Positions 1 through 7,047 of a stretch of 16,174 nucleotides of DNA are shown here, piece by piece. The position numbers and the translations under genes are program-made. The first letter of the stretch is position 1. Every line of letters begins with the position of its first letter. The notes under the pieces were generated by a model. It was not told where the DNA came from. It saw only the letters and a program-made list of their open reading frames with translations, and searched no databases. The stretch is from an uncultured Treponema sp. (GTDB lineage Bacteria; Spirochaetota; Spirochaetia; Treponematales; Treponemataceae). Location of the stretch: contig CAKZZK010000172.1 of NCBI GenBank assembly GCA_937885235.1, forward strand, positions 1-16,174, in the 5' to 3' direction.

Positions 1-81
1 ATACGACAAAGTCGCTTTCGAATTCTTGCGACAAATTCCCTTACGAATAATAAAATAGGTTTCAACATACTTCAATCCCCC

Positions 82-109
82 TTTACAAAACAGAAAACTG
101 TGGTATGCT
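82..109 (+). promoter_or_regulatory. Promoter of manC, apparently leaderless
   Basis: A -35-like TTTACA (82-87) and an extended -10, TGG then TATGCT (101-109), are separated by 16 bases. Six bases follow the hexamer and the seventh is the A of the manC ATG, so the predicted transcription start coincides with the start codon. A small dyad, ACAG-AAAA-CTGT (90-101), lies in the spacer and could be an operator or chance. The rest of bases 1-115 holds no gene I can support. A weaker pair, TTGCGA (26-31) with TAATAA (48-53), lies further upstream. Confidence 0.6.
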
Positions 110-115
110 AGATTT

Positions 116-1264
116 ATGCCATATATAAATTTTTCTGAAACAACATCCTTTAGCGATGTCATCATACTTGCAGGCGGATTCGGCGAGCGGCTGTGGCCTG
201 CGTCTCGGCCTGAGCACCCAAAACAGTTCCTCGCGCTTGCTGACGGAATCTCCTTTCTGCAGGCGGCGGTTCTGCGCGCCCTTGCCGTAAAGCCAACGGG
301 GAAAATCCTCATCATAACGCGGGAAGAGCTGATCAAGCCCATAGCAGAGCATTGCGCCTCGCTTGCTTCCAAGGTCACGGCAGAGGAACAGGAAAAGCTT
401 TCCAAAGACCTTCTGATAATCGCGGAGCCCTGCCCCCGCCACACCTGCGCCCCGCTCGTGCTCGCGTGCCGCTATCTGGAACTGGCAGACAAAGAGGAGC
501 GCTCCCATACCATGCTCGTGCTCACCAGCGACCACGTGATTGGACCGATTGCCAACTTTGCTGCCGACTGCAGCAAGGCGGCAAAGACCGCACAGGAAGG
601 ATACTTCGTCTGCTTTTCCATTCCGCCGACAGAGCCGTCCACGGGCTATGGCTATATCCGCATGGGGGAAGCGCTTTCCGCAGATGCTACAGTGGCAACA
701 ATCGCGCAGTTCAAGGAAAAGCCCGACGCGGAGACAGCGAGAGCATACCTTGAAAGCGGCATGTATGCCTGGAACAGCGGTATGTTTGCCTTTACGGACA
801 AATTCTTTATGCAGGAAGTGAAGAGCTATGTTCCTGACATTTACGAGTCCTTCAAGACCTTTGATGGCGCCGCCGCACCGCAGGCAAAGACTATCAGCGG
901 CATAAGCTATATCAGCGGCTGGCAGCCTATGACGGATGCCTATTCCACAGTCACCGCAATCGCAGTTGACAACGCCATTGCCGAACGGACGGTAAGGGCG
1001 GCTACGGTCAAGGCGAGCTTTTCCTGGGACGATGTAGGCAGCTGGGACGCCTTTGAAAAATATTTCAAGGAAAACGATGACAAGACGGTGGAAGTCAGGG
1101 CAGCGAACAACTTCGTCTATTCTGATATTCCCGTCGCGCTCTGCGGTGTGGAAGGGCTTGTGGTGGTCATCAAAAACGGTTGCGCGCTCATCATGAAAAA
1201 AGGAGCAAGCGGGCACATGAGGGAGCTGGTAAAAGAGGTAAAGAAAAGCGGCAAAATCTCATGA
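116..1264 (+). CDS. manC: Mannose-1-phosphate guanylyltransferase
   Basis: This cytosolic enzyme makes GDP-mannose from mannose 1-phosphate and GTP, the donor for mannosylated surface glycans. The 382-residue protein has the nucleotide-binding signature at residues 19-38 (LAGGFGERLWPASR, then PKQF). Also visible are DHVIGP, the TGYGYI motif, FKEKP, WNSGMF and the late DVGSW motif. The length fits the short single-function form; there is no fused phosphomannose isomerase domain. ATG 116 is the only credible start, since no other in-frame start precedes the glycine-rich loop. It gives about 15 extra residues before the usual beginning of the fold, and it has no Shine-Dalgarno site (see the promoter entry). 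Only 76 bases separate it from glgC, with no obvious terminator, so read-through into glgC is possible. The family call is secure. The choice of GDP-mannose over another GDP-sugar is by motif similarity. Confidence 0.93.
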   Translation: MPYINFSETTSFSDVIILAGGFGERLWPASRPEHPKQFLALADGISFLQAAVLRALAVKPTGKILIITREELIKPIAEHCASLASKVTAEEQEKLSKDLLIIAEPCPRHTCAPLVLACRYLELADKEERSHTMLVLTSDHVIGPIANFAADCSKAAKTAQEGYFVCFSIPPTEPSTGYGYIRMGEALSADATVATIAQFKEKPDAETARAYLESGMYAWNSGMFAFTDKFFMQEVKSYVPDIYESFKTFDGAAAPQAKTISGISYISGWQPMTDAYSTVTAIAVDNAIAERTVRAATVKASFSWDDVGSWDAFEKYFKENDDKTVEVRAANNFVYSDIPVALCGVEGLVVVIKNGCALIMKKGASGHMRELVKEVKKSGKIS

Positions 1265-1270
1265 TTTTTC

Positions 1271-1299
1271 TTGCAAATTGCACGGAGTGGATTTATAAT
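1271..1299 (+). promoter_or_regulatory. Promoter of glgC
   Basis: TTGCAA (1271-1276) and a perfect TATAAT (1294-1299) are separated by 17 bases, just after the manC stop. The predicted start is near 1306, giving a leader of about 35 bases with a strong purine-rich AGGGAGG (1320-1326) some 14 bases before the glgC ATG, a rather long spacing. A perfect AT-rich inverted repeat, TATAATT-A-AATTATA (1294-1308), covers the -10 and the start site. Confidence 0.75.
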
Positions 1300-1340
1300 T
1301 AAATTATAGTTAATCTTGCAGGGAGGAATTACTCTTTATT

Positions 1341-2636
1341 ATGGCAAAACAAAATATCACAGAAGAGCCACGGGTACTGGCAATCATCCTTGGCGGTGGC
1401 AAAGGCACGAGGCTGTATCCGCTTACAAAGGAACGTTCTAAGCCGGCGGTACCTTTCGGGGGAAAATACAGGATTGTAGATATTCCTATATCAAACTGTA
1501 TCAACAGCGGATACAAGAAAATCTATTTGCTGACACAATTTAACTCTGCATCCCTGCATCAGCATATCATCAATTCTTACAATTTTGACCGCTTCAGCCG
1601 GGGCTTCGTTGAAATTCTGGCAGCGGAACAGACCTTGGAGCATTCGGGATGGTATGAGGGAACTGCTGATGCGGTGCGCAAGAATTTCGCGCATTTCCAT
1701 GCACAGCGCCCCACCCACTATATCATTCTCTCCGGCGACCAGCTCTACCGCATGGACCTCAAGAAGTTTATGAACGAGCACATCGCTTCCGGTGCAGATA
1801 TCACGATTGCAGCTAAGGCGGTAAACCGCTTTGATGCTTCCGGCTTCGGCATAATGAAGGTTGACAATGAGAACCGCATCACTGAGTTCATGGAAAAGCC
1901 CGCACGGGACTTGAACATTGACCCGTGGAAGATTCCTGATGATGCGCGCGGCGACCTGCCCGCCGAACTGGAATACCTTGCCTCGATGGGTATCTACATC
2001 TTCAATGCCGACACGATGGAAGAGATGCTGGACAACGAGTCCAATGACTTCGGCAAAGAGATTATTCCCGCCGCCATCAAGTCAAAGAAAGTCAACAGCT
2101 ACATCTTTAACGGCTATTGGGAAGACATCGGTACGATCCGCTCCTTCTATGAGGCGATGCTTGACCTTACCCACCCCATTCCGCAGTTCAACTTCTACGA
2201 TGAGGACAAGCCGATTTATACGCACATGCGCAATCTGCCTCCAAGCAAGATAAACCATGCAGATATGACGGCGACGCTCGCAAGCGAAGGTTGCGTCATC
2301 TCCAATTCGCGCTTGCAGCGTTCGATTATCGGTGTGCGTTCCATCATCAACGAGGGCTGTGATTTGGACGGCGTCATCATGATGGGTGCGGACTCTTACG
2401 AAAATGCCGCAGCGCGGGAATACAATGCCAAGAAAGGCATTCCGAACATCGGCATTGGCAAGAACTGCAAGATTAACAAAGCCATCATCGACAAGAATGC
2501 CCATATCGGAGACAACTGCTGCATCAATGTGAGCGGCAAGCACTATGAGGACGGAGACCACGGTCTTTTCTACAGTGCGGACGGCATCATCGTCATCCGT
2601 AAATTTGCCGTCGTTCCGGCGGGCACGGTAATTTAA
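1341..2636 (+). CDS. glgC: Glucose-1-phosphate adenylyltransferase (ADP-glucose pyrophosphorylase)
   Basis: This enzyme forms ADP-glucose from glucose 1-phosphate and ATP, the committed step of bacterial glycogen synthesis. The 431-residue protein has the N-terminal nucleotidyltransferase loop GGGKGTRLYPLT (18-29). It also has SGDQLYRMD, the glucose-1-phosphate motif FMEKP, GYWEDIGTI, and a C-terminal left-handed beta-helix with hexapeptide-type repeats (about 310-431). Several stretches look like the cyanobacterial/plant enzyme rather than the E. coli type: TQFNSASLHQHI, INEGCDLDGVIMMGAD and a C-terminus ending PAGTVI. Two lysines (K385 and K421) line up by eye with the 3-phosphoglycerate-site lysines I recall from the Anabaena enzyme. 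It has its own promoter and lies in tandem after manC. Downstream is a convergent hairpin region. No glycogen synthase or branching enzyme lies in the window. Confidence 0.95.
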   Translation: MAKQNITEEPRVLAIILGGGKGTRLYPLTKERSKPAVPFGGKYRIVDIPISNCINSGYKKIYLLTQFNSASLHQHIINSYNFDRFSRGFVEILAAEQTLEHSGWYEGTADAVRKNFAHFHAQRPTHYIILSGDQLYRMDLKKFMNEHIASGADITIAAKAVNRFDASGFGIMKVDNENRITEFMEKPARDLNIDPWKIPDDARGDLPAELEYLASMGIYIFNADTMEEMLDNESNDFGKEIIPAAIKSKKVNSYIFNGYWEDIGTIRSFYEAMLDLTHPIPQFNFYDEDKPIYTHMRNLPPSKINHADMTATLASEGCVISNSRLQRSIIGVRSIINEGCDLDGVIMMGADSYENAAAREYNAKKGIPNIGIGKNCKINKAIIDKNAHIGDNCCINVSGKHYEDGDHGLFYSADGIIVIRKFAVVPAGTVI

Positions 2637-2661
2637 TAGCTGAGTTTCTTTTGTATGCACG

Positions 2662-2685
2662 GGGCATGGCTTTGCGGTCATGCCT
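2662..2685 (+). terminator. Hairpin downstream of glgC
   Basis: A stem of about nine pairs (GGGCATGGC against GTCATGCCT, with two G-U pairs) closes a six-base loop about 25 bases after the glgC stop. No T-run follows, so it is a weak terminator candidate. It could instead protect the 3' end of the mRNA. Confidence 0.35.
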
Positions 2686-2725
2686 AGCAGATGGCCTTGC
2701 GAAACGCTGTTCACGGGGTTTATAT

Positions 2726-2806
2726 AAGCGCGTATTTTCATAAAGGATGCACGTGGAGCCTTTGGCTTCTGCAAAGTGCGGAACATGCTTTTATGAAAAC
2801 GCGCTT
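2726..2806. terminator. Long imperfect stem-loop between convergent glgC and the J-domain gene
   Basis: AAGCGCG (2726-2732) pairs with CGCGCTT (2800-2806). After a two-base bulge, TTTTCATAAAGG (2735-2746) pairs with CTTTTATGAAAA (2788-2799), giving about 19 pairs. The loop contains a second small hairpin, AGCC-TTT-GGCT (2757-2767). On the plus strand the stem is followed by the T-rich TTTCTTTAT. It lies immediately beyond the stop codon of the minus-strand gene at 2810, so a bidirectional terminator shared by the two convergent transcripts is the simplest reading. Confidence 0.6.
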
Positions 2807-2809
2807 TCT

Positions 2810-3187
2810 TTATGCCTGAAGGAATTCCAGAATATCGTTATACGCTTTTACAATCTCGCGGGTTTTATTTGTCGCGACCTTTTCCAAAACAGCGTTGTCG
2901 GCATAGCGGTCGGGGTGAAAATATTTGAGTTTTTCCTTGTATGCTTTCTTCACGTCGTCAACGGTGGCGCTCACCGTTATATCGAGCAGGCGGTATTCGC
3001 GTTCAAGCTCCGGGTTGAGCTTCTTGTAGATGACGCGCTTGTCTTTTTTCTGTTCCTTCGGGGGCTTTTCTTCCTGCTTTTCCGGCTCTGGCTGAGGCTC
3101 TTCCTTTTCAATGCGGATGAACTTTACCGCGCCCGCTTCGAGCGTTTCATTGAGCAGGTCGCCAAGCTTGTCATACATCGTCGCCAT
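2810..3187 (-). CDS. Small protein with C-terminal J domain (DnaJ-like co-chaperone)
   Basis: The protein is 125 residues. The first 25 residues are unassigned (YDKLGDLLNETLEAG) and are followed by a charged Glu/Lys/Pro linker (about 28-50). A J domain at 64-125 carries the HPD tripeptide (91-93) needed to stimulate DnaK ATPase activity, in the context KLKYFHPDRYADN. There is no Gly/Phe region, zinc finger or C-terminal substrate domain, so it is not DnaJ itself but a specialised J protein. ATG 3187 is preferred because GGAG (3199-3196) sits eight bases upstream. The GTG at 3196 overlaps that GGAG and is unlikely to be the start. The gene overlaps the end of the regulator gene by 17 bases and is probably the last gene of the operon, with a hairpin directly after its stop. 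The client and partner are unknown. Confidence 0.85.
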   Translation of the reverse strand: MATMYDKLGDLLNETLEAGAVKFIRIEKEEPQPEPEKQEEKPPKEQKKDKRVIYKKLNPELEREYRLLDITVSATVDDVKKAYKEKLKYFHPDRYADNAVLEKVATNKTREIVKAYNDILEFLQA

Positions 3188-4532
3188 TATCTTCACTCCA
3201 TTCGCTAAGCTTGCGTTGCAACGTCTTGCGGCCTATTCCCAAAATGTCTGCGGTGCGGCTCTTGTTGTTCCTGTTGGCAGCAAGGTTTGCCTGAATGATG
3301 ATTTTCTCCGCTTCCTCAAGGGAAATGCCCACGGGAACGGAAATGGCATCGCTTGCAGAGTTCTGGCTTATAGAGGGAGGAAGGTCTGCAGGGCTTATCT
3401 CCGTGCCAGAGCACAGAACCACTGCGCTTTCCATACAGTTGCGAAGCTCGCGGATATTTCCCGGCCAGTTGTACTTGTACATGGCGGCTTTAGCCCTGTT
3501 GTCCACGCCGCTTATCTGCTTGCCGTTTTCCCTGTTGAATTCGTCTAAAAATGCCGCCATCAGCAGGGGGATGTCGTCCTTCCGCTCCCTGAGGGGCGGC
3601 ACCTGTATGTGGATGACGTTCAGGCGGTAGTACAAGTCTTCCCGAAAGCGCCCTGCTTTGACTTCCTCTTCAAGGTTCCTGTTTGTCGCTGCCACGATGC
3701 GCACATCGACTTCAATGGTCTGCTCGCCCCCTACCCGCTCGAATTTCTTTTCCTGCAGGACGCGCAAAATCTTTATCTGCACGTTCTGGTTTATCTCTCC
3801 TATTTCGTCGAGGAAGATGGTGCCGCCGTGGGCAAGCTCAAAGCGGCCCTTCTGCATCTTGTCGGCACCGGTAAAGGCGCCCTTCTCATGCCCGAACAGC
3901 TCGCTTTCAAGCAGGGTTTCGCTCAGCGCCGCGCAGTGCACTTTGATAAAGCTCTTGTCCTTGCGGGAGGAAAGCTTGTGGATGGCATCGGCAACGAGCT
4001 CTTTGCCGACGCCGCTCTCTCCCGTAATCAGGACGCTTGCCCTGCTGTCTGCCACCTTGCTGATAATCTGCTGCACTTTTTGCATGGCGGCGGACTTGCC
4101 TATCATCTGCTTGAGGGCAGTGCTTCCCTCCAGCTCGTGCTTGAGCTCCTGATGGCGCAGACTCATCTCGCGCCCTTCAAGTGCACGCTTGACAATCATA
4201 TCAAGCTGGTCAAGGTTCAGGGGCTTGGTGAGGAAATCATACGCCCCGTGGCGCATTGCATCCACGGCGCTGTCTATGCTGCCGTGCCCCGTGAGCACGA
4301 TGACGGGGATTCCGGGTATTTCCGTGGTGACTTTTGCCAGTACCTGCTCTCCGCTTATTCCCGGCATACGCAGGTCGGTAATCACAAGATCGACATCGCC
4401 CTTTTCAATGAGCTTGAATCCTTCTTCCCCTGTGGCGGCAGTCTTTACATTGTAGTCTTCAAGCTCAAAGTTTGTCGCCAGTCCTTCGCGGATATTTTTT
4501 TCATCGTCGATTATGAGGATAGTGAATTTCAT
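3171..4532 (-). CDS. atoC: Sigma-54-dependent response regulator, NtrC family
   Basis: This cytoplasmic transcription activator, when phosphorylated, remodels sigma-54 RNA polymerase using ATP. The 453-residue protein has a receiver domain (1-120) with acidic D9/D10, phospho-acceptor D53, T81 and K103. An AAA+ domain follows (about 145-380) with Walker A GESGVGKE (171-178), the sigma-54 contact loop GAFTGA (218-223) and Walker B ending LDE (241-243). A Fis-type helix-turn-helix lies at the C-terminus (SRTADILGIGRKTLQRKL). All key residues are present. ATG 4532 is chosen because AAGGAA lies just upstream; a longer GTG start at 4559 lacks such a site. It is 27 bases after the kinase gene, its evident partner. 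The order and types match what I recall of T. pallidum AtoS/AtoC. Target promoters are not evident in this window. Confidence 0.93.
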   Translation of the reverse strand: MKFTILIIDDEKNIREGLATNFELEDYNVKTAATGEEGFKLIEKGDVDLVITDLRMPGISGEQVLAKVTTEIPGIPVIVLTGHGSIDSAVDAMRHGAYDFLTKPLNLDQLDMIVKRALEGREMSLRHQELKHELEGSTALKQMIGKSAAMQKVQQIISKVADSRASVLITGESGVGKELVADAIHKLSSRKDKSFIKVHCAALSETLLESELFGHEKGAFTGADKMQKGRFELAHGGTIFLDEIGEINQNVQIKILRVLQEKKFERVGGEQTIEVDVRIVAATNRNLEEEVKAGRFREDLYYRLNVIHIQVPPLRERKDDIPLLMAAFLDEFNRENGKQISGVDNRAKAAMYKYNWPGNIRELRNCMESAVVLCSGTEISPADLPPSISQNSASDAISVPVGISLEEAEKIIIQANLAANRNNKSRTADILGIGRKTLQRKLSEWSEDNGDDV

Positions 4533-4559
4533 ATTTCCTTCTCTAATTATGTTAGCCAC

Positions 4560-5807
4560 TTAGTCTAAAAGCAGCTTTGCAGAGCTCCTGTCTTCCAAAA
4601 GCTTTGTGCCTGCCTGAGGAATAGGCAGCTGTATGGTAAATGCCGTTCCGTGACCGCGGACGGATTTTACATCTATGTTGCCGCGGAATTCCTTGATGAT
4701 TTTGTACACCATCGTAAGCCCAAGTCCCGTGCCGTTTACTTTGGTGGTGTAATATGGCTCAAAGATTTTTGCCGCGGTCTTTTCGTCCATCCCCGCACCG
4801 TTGTCCGCAATGGTGAGCAGGTATTTGTCTTCTTTTACCGTGGATTCAATGACAAGCTGCCCCTGCTGAAAGGCAGCACCATCATCGCCGTCCTGCGAGG
4901 GAAAGCGCTCCAGAATGGCGGAGAGTGCGTTCTGCACGAGGTTGATGATGACCTCGCGGAAAAGCTTTTCATCAAGAAAAAGCCTCGGTGATGCCTTGCA
5001 CAGGCGCAGTTCCACCCGCACGGATTTTGCATCGTATTCGGGCTTGAAAAATGCGGTAAACTTTTCGATAAGCGCGTCAGGCTCCGCCAAGACCAGCGTT
5101 GCCTGCACCGGCCTTACGGCAAAGAGGAATTCCACGACAATCTTGTTGAGGTTGTCTATTTCCTCTGTGACAACGTTCAGATAGTTCTCCATAAATTTTT
5201 CGGCAGGAAGCATACCGTCGCCGTTGCGGGCTTTCTTTATTGCTTTCTGCAAGAGCTGTATGTGGATGCTGATGGCGCCGAGGGGGTTTTTTATTTCATG
5301 GGCAACGGAAGCGGCAAGGTTGGTAAGGCTCGCAAGGCTTTCCATCCGGTGCAGGAGGATTTCCTGCTGGCGCTTTTCCGTTATGTCATCAACAGTGATG
5401 ATAGAGCCTGCAATCTTTGTGTCCTGCACAAACGAGGTAATACCGACCGTTATGAAGCGAACTTTGTCTTCCTGTTCAAGAGAGAATTCCTCTTTGACGT
5501 TGGACTGCTGTTTTTCCGCACAGCTTTGCAGAAACTCGCAGATAAGCGGCTCGTCAAGCAGGTCCCAGATTTTGCTGTCGCTCTTTGCCTCTGCATGCCG
5601 CTTTTTGAATGGCAGCAGGCGGTCTGCCGCCTTGTTTGACTGCAGGAAGCACCACTGCTGATCGACAATGACCAGTCCGGTGGAAAGGCTTTCCATGATG
5701 GAATTGAGCACGTTTTTTTCCGCATTCATGCTGTCTATGAAGCGTTCCAGCTGCTCATCAGATAGTTTTGCTATTTTCTGTGAGACTTTTTTTACGAAAT
5801 CATTCAT
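4560..5807 (-). CDS. atoS: Soluble sensor histidine kinase, PAS-HisKA-HATPase
   Basis: This kinase is the likely phosphate donor to the NtrC-type regulator that follows it. The 415-residue protein (from ATG 5807) has no membrane segment or signal peptide, so it should sense a cytoplasmic signal. The N-terminal helix is followed by a PAS-like domain (about 30-145, including LSTGLVIVDQ and ITVDDITEK). Next are the H-box AASVAHEIKNP with H170, an N-box INLVQNALSAI (288-298), the G1 motif DNGAGM (335-340), the F-box IFEPYYTTK and G2 GTGLGL (359-364). All catalytic residues look intact. The start is ambiguous. ATG 5807 overlaps the upstream stop by eight bases but has a poor ribosome site; TTG 5819 has GAGGA close upstream and would add four residues. 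The name atoS follows the T. pallidum usage and implies nothing about acetoacetate. Confidence 0.92.
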   Translation of the reverse strand: MNDFVKKVSQKIAKLSDEQLERFIDSMNAEKNVLNSIMESLSTGLVIVDQQWCFLQSNKAADRLLPFKKRHAEAKSDSKIWDLLDEPLICEFLQSCAEKQQSNVKEEFSLEQEDKVRFITVGITSFVQDTKIAGSIITVDDITEKRQQEILLHRMESLASLTNLAASVAHEIKNPLGAISIHIQLLQKAIKKARNGDGMLPAEKFMENYLNVVTEEIDNLNKIVVEFLFAVRPVQATLVLAEPDALIEKFTAFFKPEYDAKSVRVELRLCKASPRLFLDEKLFREVIINLVQNALSAILERFPSQDGDDGAAFQQGQLVIESTVKEDKYLLTIADNGAGMDEKTAAKIFEPYYTTKVNGTGLGLTMVYKIIKEFRGNIDVKSVRGHGTAFTIQLPIPQAGTKLLEDRSSAKLLLD

Positions 5808-7047
5808 GGTTCTCGCCAAGTTTCCTCAAGATGCCGTTGTGCAGGTGGTTTATTTGCATGATATTGCGGGTAAGCAACTCTAGCGCCGCCGCAGGATTTT
5901 GATTAAAGACGCCGACGTTGTTGCTTGCCTTGCGGAGCTCGTCCATGATGGCTATAGAAAGCTCTGTCCCTGCGGCAGTCTGGCACAGCCCGCGCTGTAC
6001 TTCGATTATTCCCTGCAAAAAGAGGGAGAACAGTATGCGGGGAGAAAAATTACCGCAGGCAGTCATTATCGCGGGAATATCCGGCACGTGCCCCTGCGCT
6101 ATGGTAGCAAAATACTGCCGCGCAAGCCCACGGACGGTGCCGGGGCTGATGGGCAAATATGACTGCAGGAAATCGCTTATAGTGGCAGACTCCTTCCCTT
6201 CTTGAGCAGGAATATGGTGGAACACCCGCCTTATGACATCCTGCTGCTGTTCGGTCGTTCGTGGAAAAAAAGTATAGGTCCTCACCCGCGAAAGTATGGT
6301 CGGAAGCATTGCACCGCGGCGTGAGGTGGTCAGGATAAATACGGTGCCCTCGGGAGGCTCTTCAAGGATTTTCAGCAAGGCATTGCGCGCGCTGTCTGCC
6401 ATCGAGTCTGCGTTTTCAATGATCAAGACCTTTTTGCCTGTGCTCGACGTCAGATGCGCCCATGCGGAAAAATTCCGTATCTGGGAAACCGGCAAGGCAT
6501 CATAGAGGTAGCCGTCTTCCAGCTTTCCGCACTGCTTTTCAACATCATCGAGGATTTTCTGGAGCGCATCGCCATCGGGGAGCCTTCTGCCCGGGTTGAG
6601 GTTTTCCAAATCATCATTGATTGCCTGCAAAAGGGGCGAAAACTTTGAAAGCTTGTCATCGCCCTCCCACAGTACGGGGCTGAAGCGGGCGGTGAGCTTC
6701 CGCACTGCCCGCAGATAGAGGTATCGCGCGGCTTCCAGATGCTTTGTGTTGTTCGCGTTCTGGACAAGCAAGGTCTCCTTGGCGGCTCTGATTTCCAAAG
6801 TTTTGTCGCCAGAGCCTGCAAGGAGCAAGTCCGTGCTCACAAGCGCCTTGTGCTGCTGGCAACTGGCACAGCGGCAGCTCCACTCGCCCTTCTCCCTACA
6901 GGACAAGACGCGGGCTGTCTCTAATGCGCAAGTGAGCTTGCCTGCCGCCGCAGGGCCGGAAAAGAGGATGGAGCCAGGCAGTTTCCCGCTCTGTATATCT
7001 TTTGCCAGCAATGCTGTAGCGCTTTGGTAAAGGACATTGTCAAACAT
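5800..7047 (-). CDS. holB: DNA polymerase III clamp-loader subunit, delta-prime/gamma-like
   Basis: This is an AAA+ protein of the replication clamp loader, which opens the sliding clamp at primed DNA. The 415-residue protein has a P-loop, GPAAAGK (31-37), followed by Leu rather than Thr/Ser, and a four-cysteine zinc module (C50, C58, C60, C63). Further on are QIRNFSAWAHL (189-199), a Walker B-like KVLIIENADSM (206-216), the strongly conserved NALLKILEEPP (222-232) and an ILSRVR motif where most homologues have SRC. The degenerate P-loop, the ENAD box and the arginine favour a delta-prime role over an active gamma/tau subunit. About 105 extra residues (79-184) sit between the zinc module and the LPVSQIR strand. 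ATG 7047 overlaps the cvpA stop by eight bases and has no clear Shine-Dalgarno site, suggesting translational coupling. It begins exactly where family members begin (MFDNVLYQ). Confidence 0.8.
   Translation of the reverse strand: MFDNVLYQSATALLAKDIQSGKLPGSILFSGPAAAGKLTCALETARVLSCREKGEWSCRCASCQQHKALVSTDLLLAGSGDKTLEIRAAKETLLVQNANNTKHLEAARYLYLRAVRKLTARFSPVLWEGDDKLSKFSPLLQAINDDLENLNPGRRLPDGDALQKILDDVEKQCGKLEDGYLYDALPVSQIRNFSAWAHLTSSTGKKVLIIENADSMADSARNALLKILEEPPEGTVFILTTSRRGAMLPTILSRVRTYTFFPRTTEQQQDVIRRVFHHIPAQEGKESATISDFLQSYLPISPGTVRGLARQYFATIAQGHVPDIPAIMTACGNFSPRILFSLFLQGIIEVQRGLCQTAAGTELSIAIMDELRKASNNVGVFNQNPAAALELLTRNIMQINHLHNGILRKLGENHE

Noticed and set aside
26..53. Additional promoter TTGCGA-16-TAATAA upstream of manC
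   Set aside because: The match is weak and AT-rich; the closer extended -10 promoter is better. It cannot be excluded for an upstream gene outside the window.
83..1216. A 377-codon minus-strand open frame opposite manC
   Set aside because: It is fully antisense to a gene with all family motifs. Its translation is rich in Arg, Cys and His without a recognisable domain, as expected from a mirrored reading of biased codons.
3609..4568. A 319-codon plus-strand open frame opposite the sigma-54 regulator
   Set aside because: It is antisense to a complete NtrC-type gene and has no domain or ribosome site.
5981..5996. Sigma-54-like TGGCAC-type element with GG-N10-GC spacing
   Set aside because: It lies on the plus strand inside the minus-strand clamp-loader gene with no plus-strand gene downstream; the TT before the -12 GC is missing. 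Probably chance.
6864..6879. A second GG-N10-GC sigma-54-like match
   Set aside because: It is also antisense within the clamp-loader gene and opens no gene.
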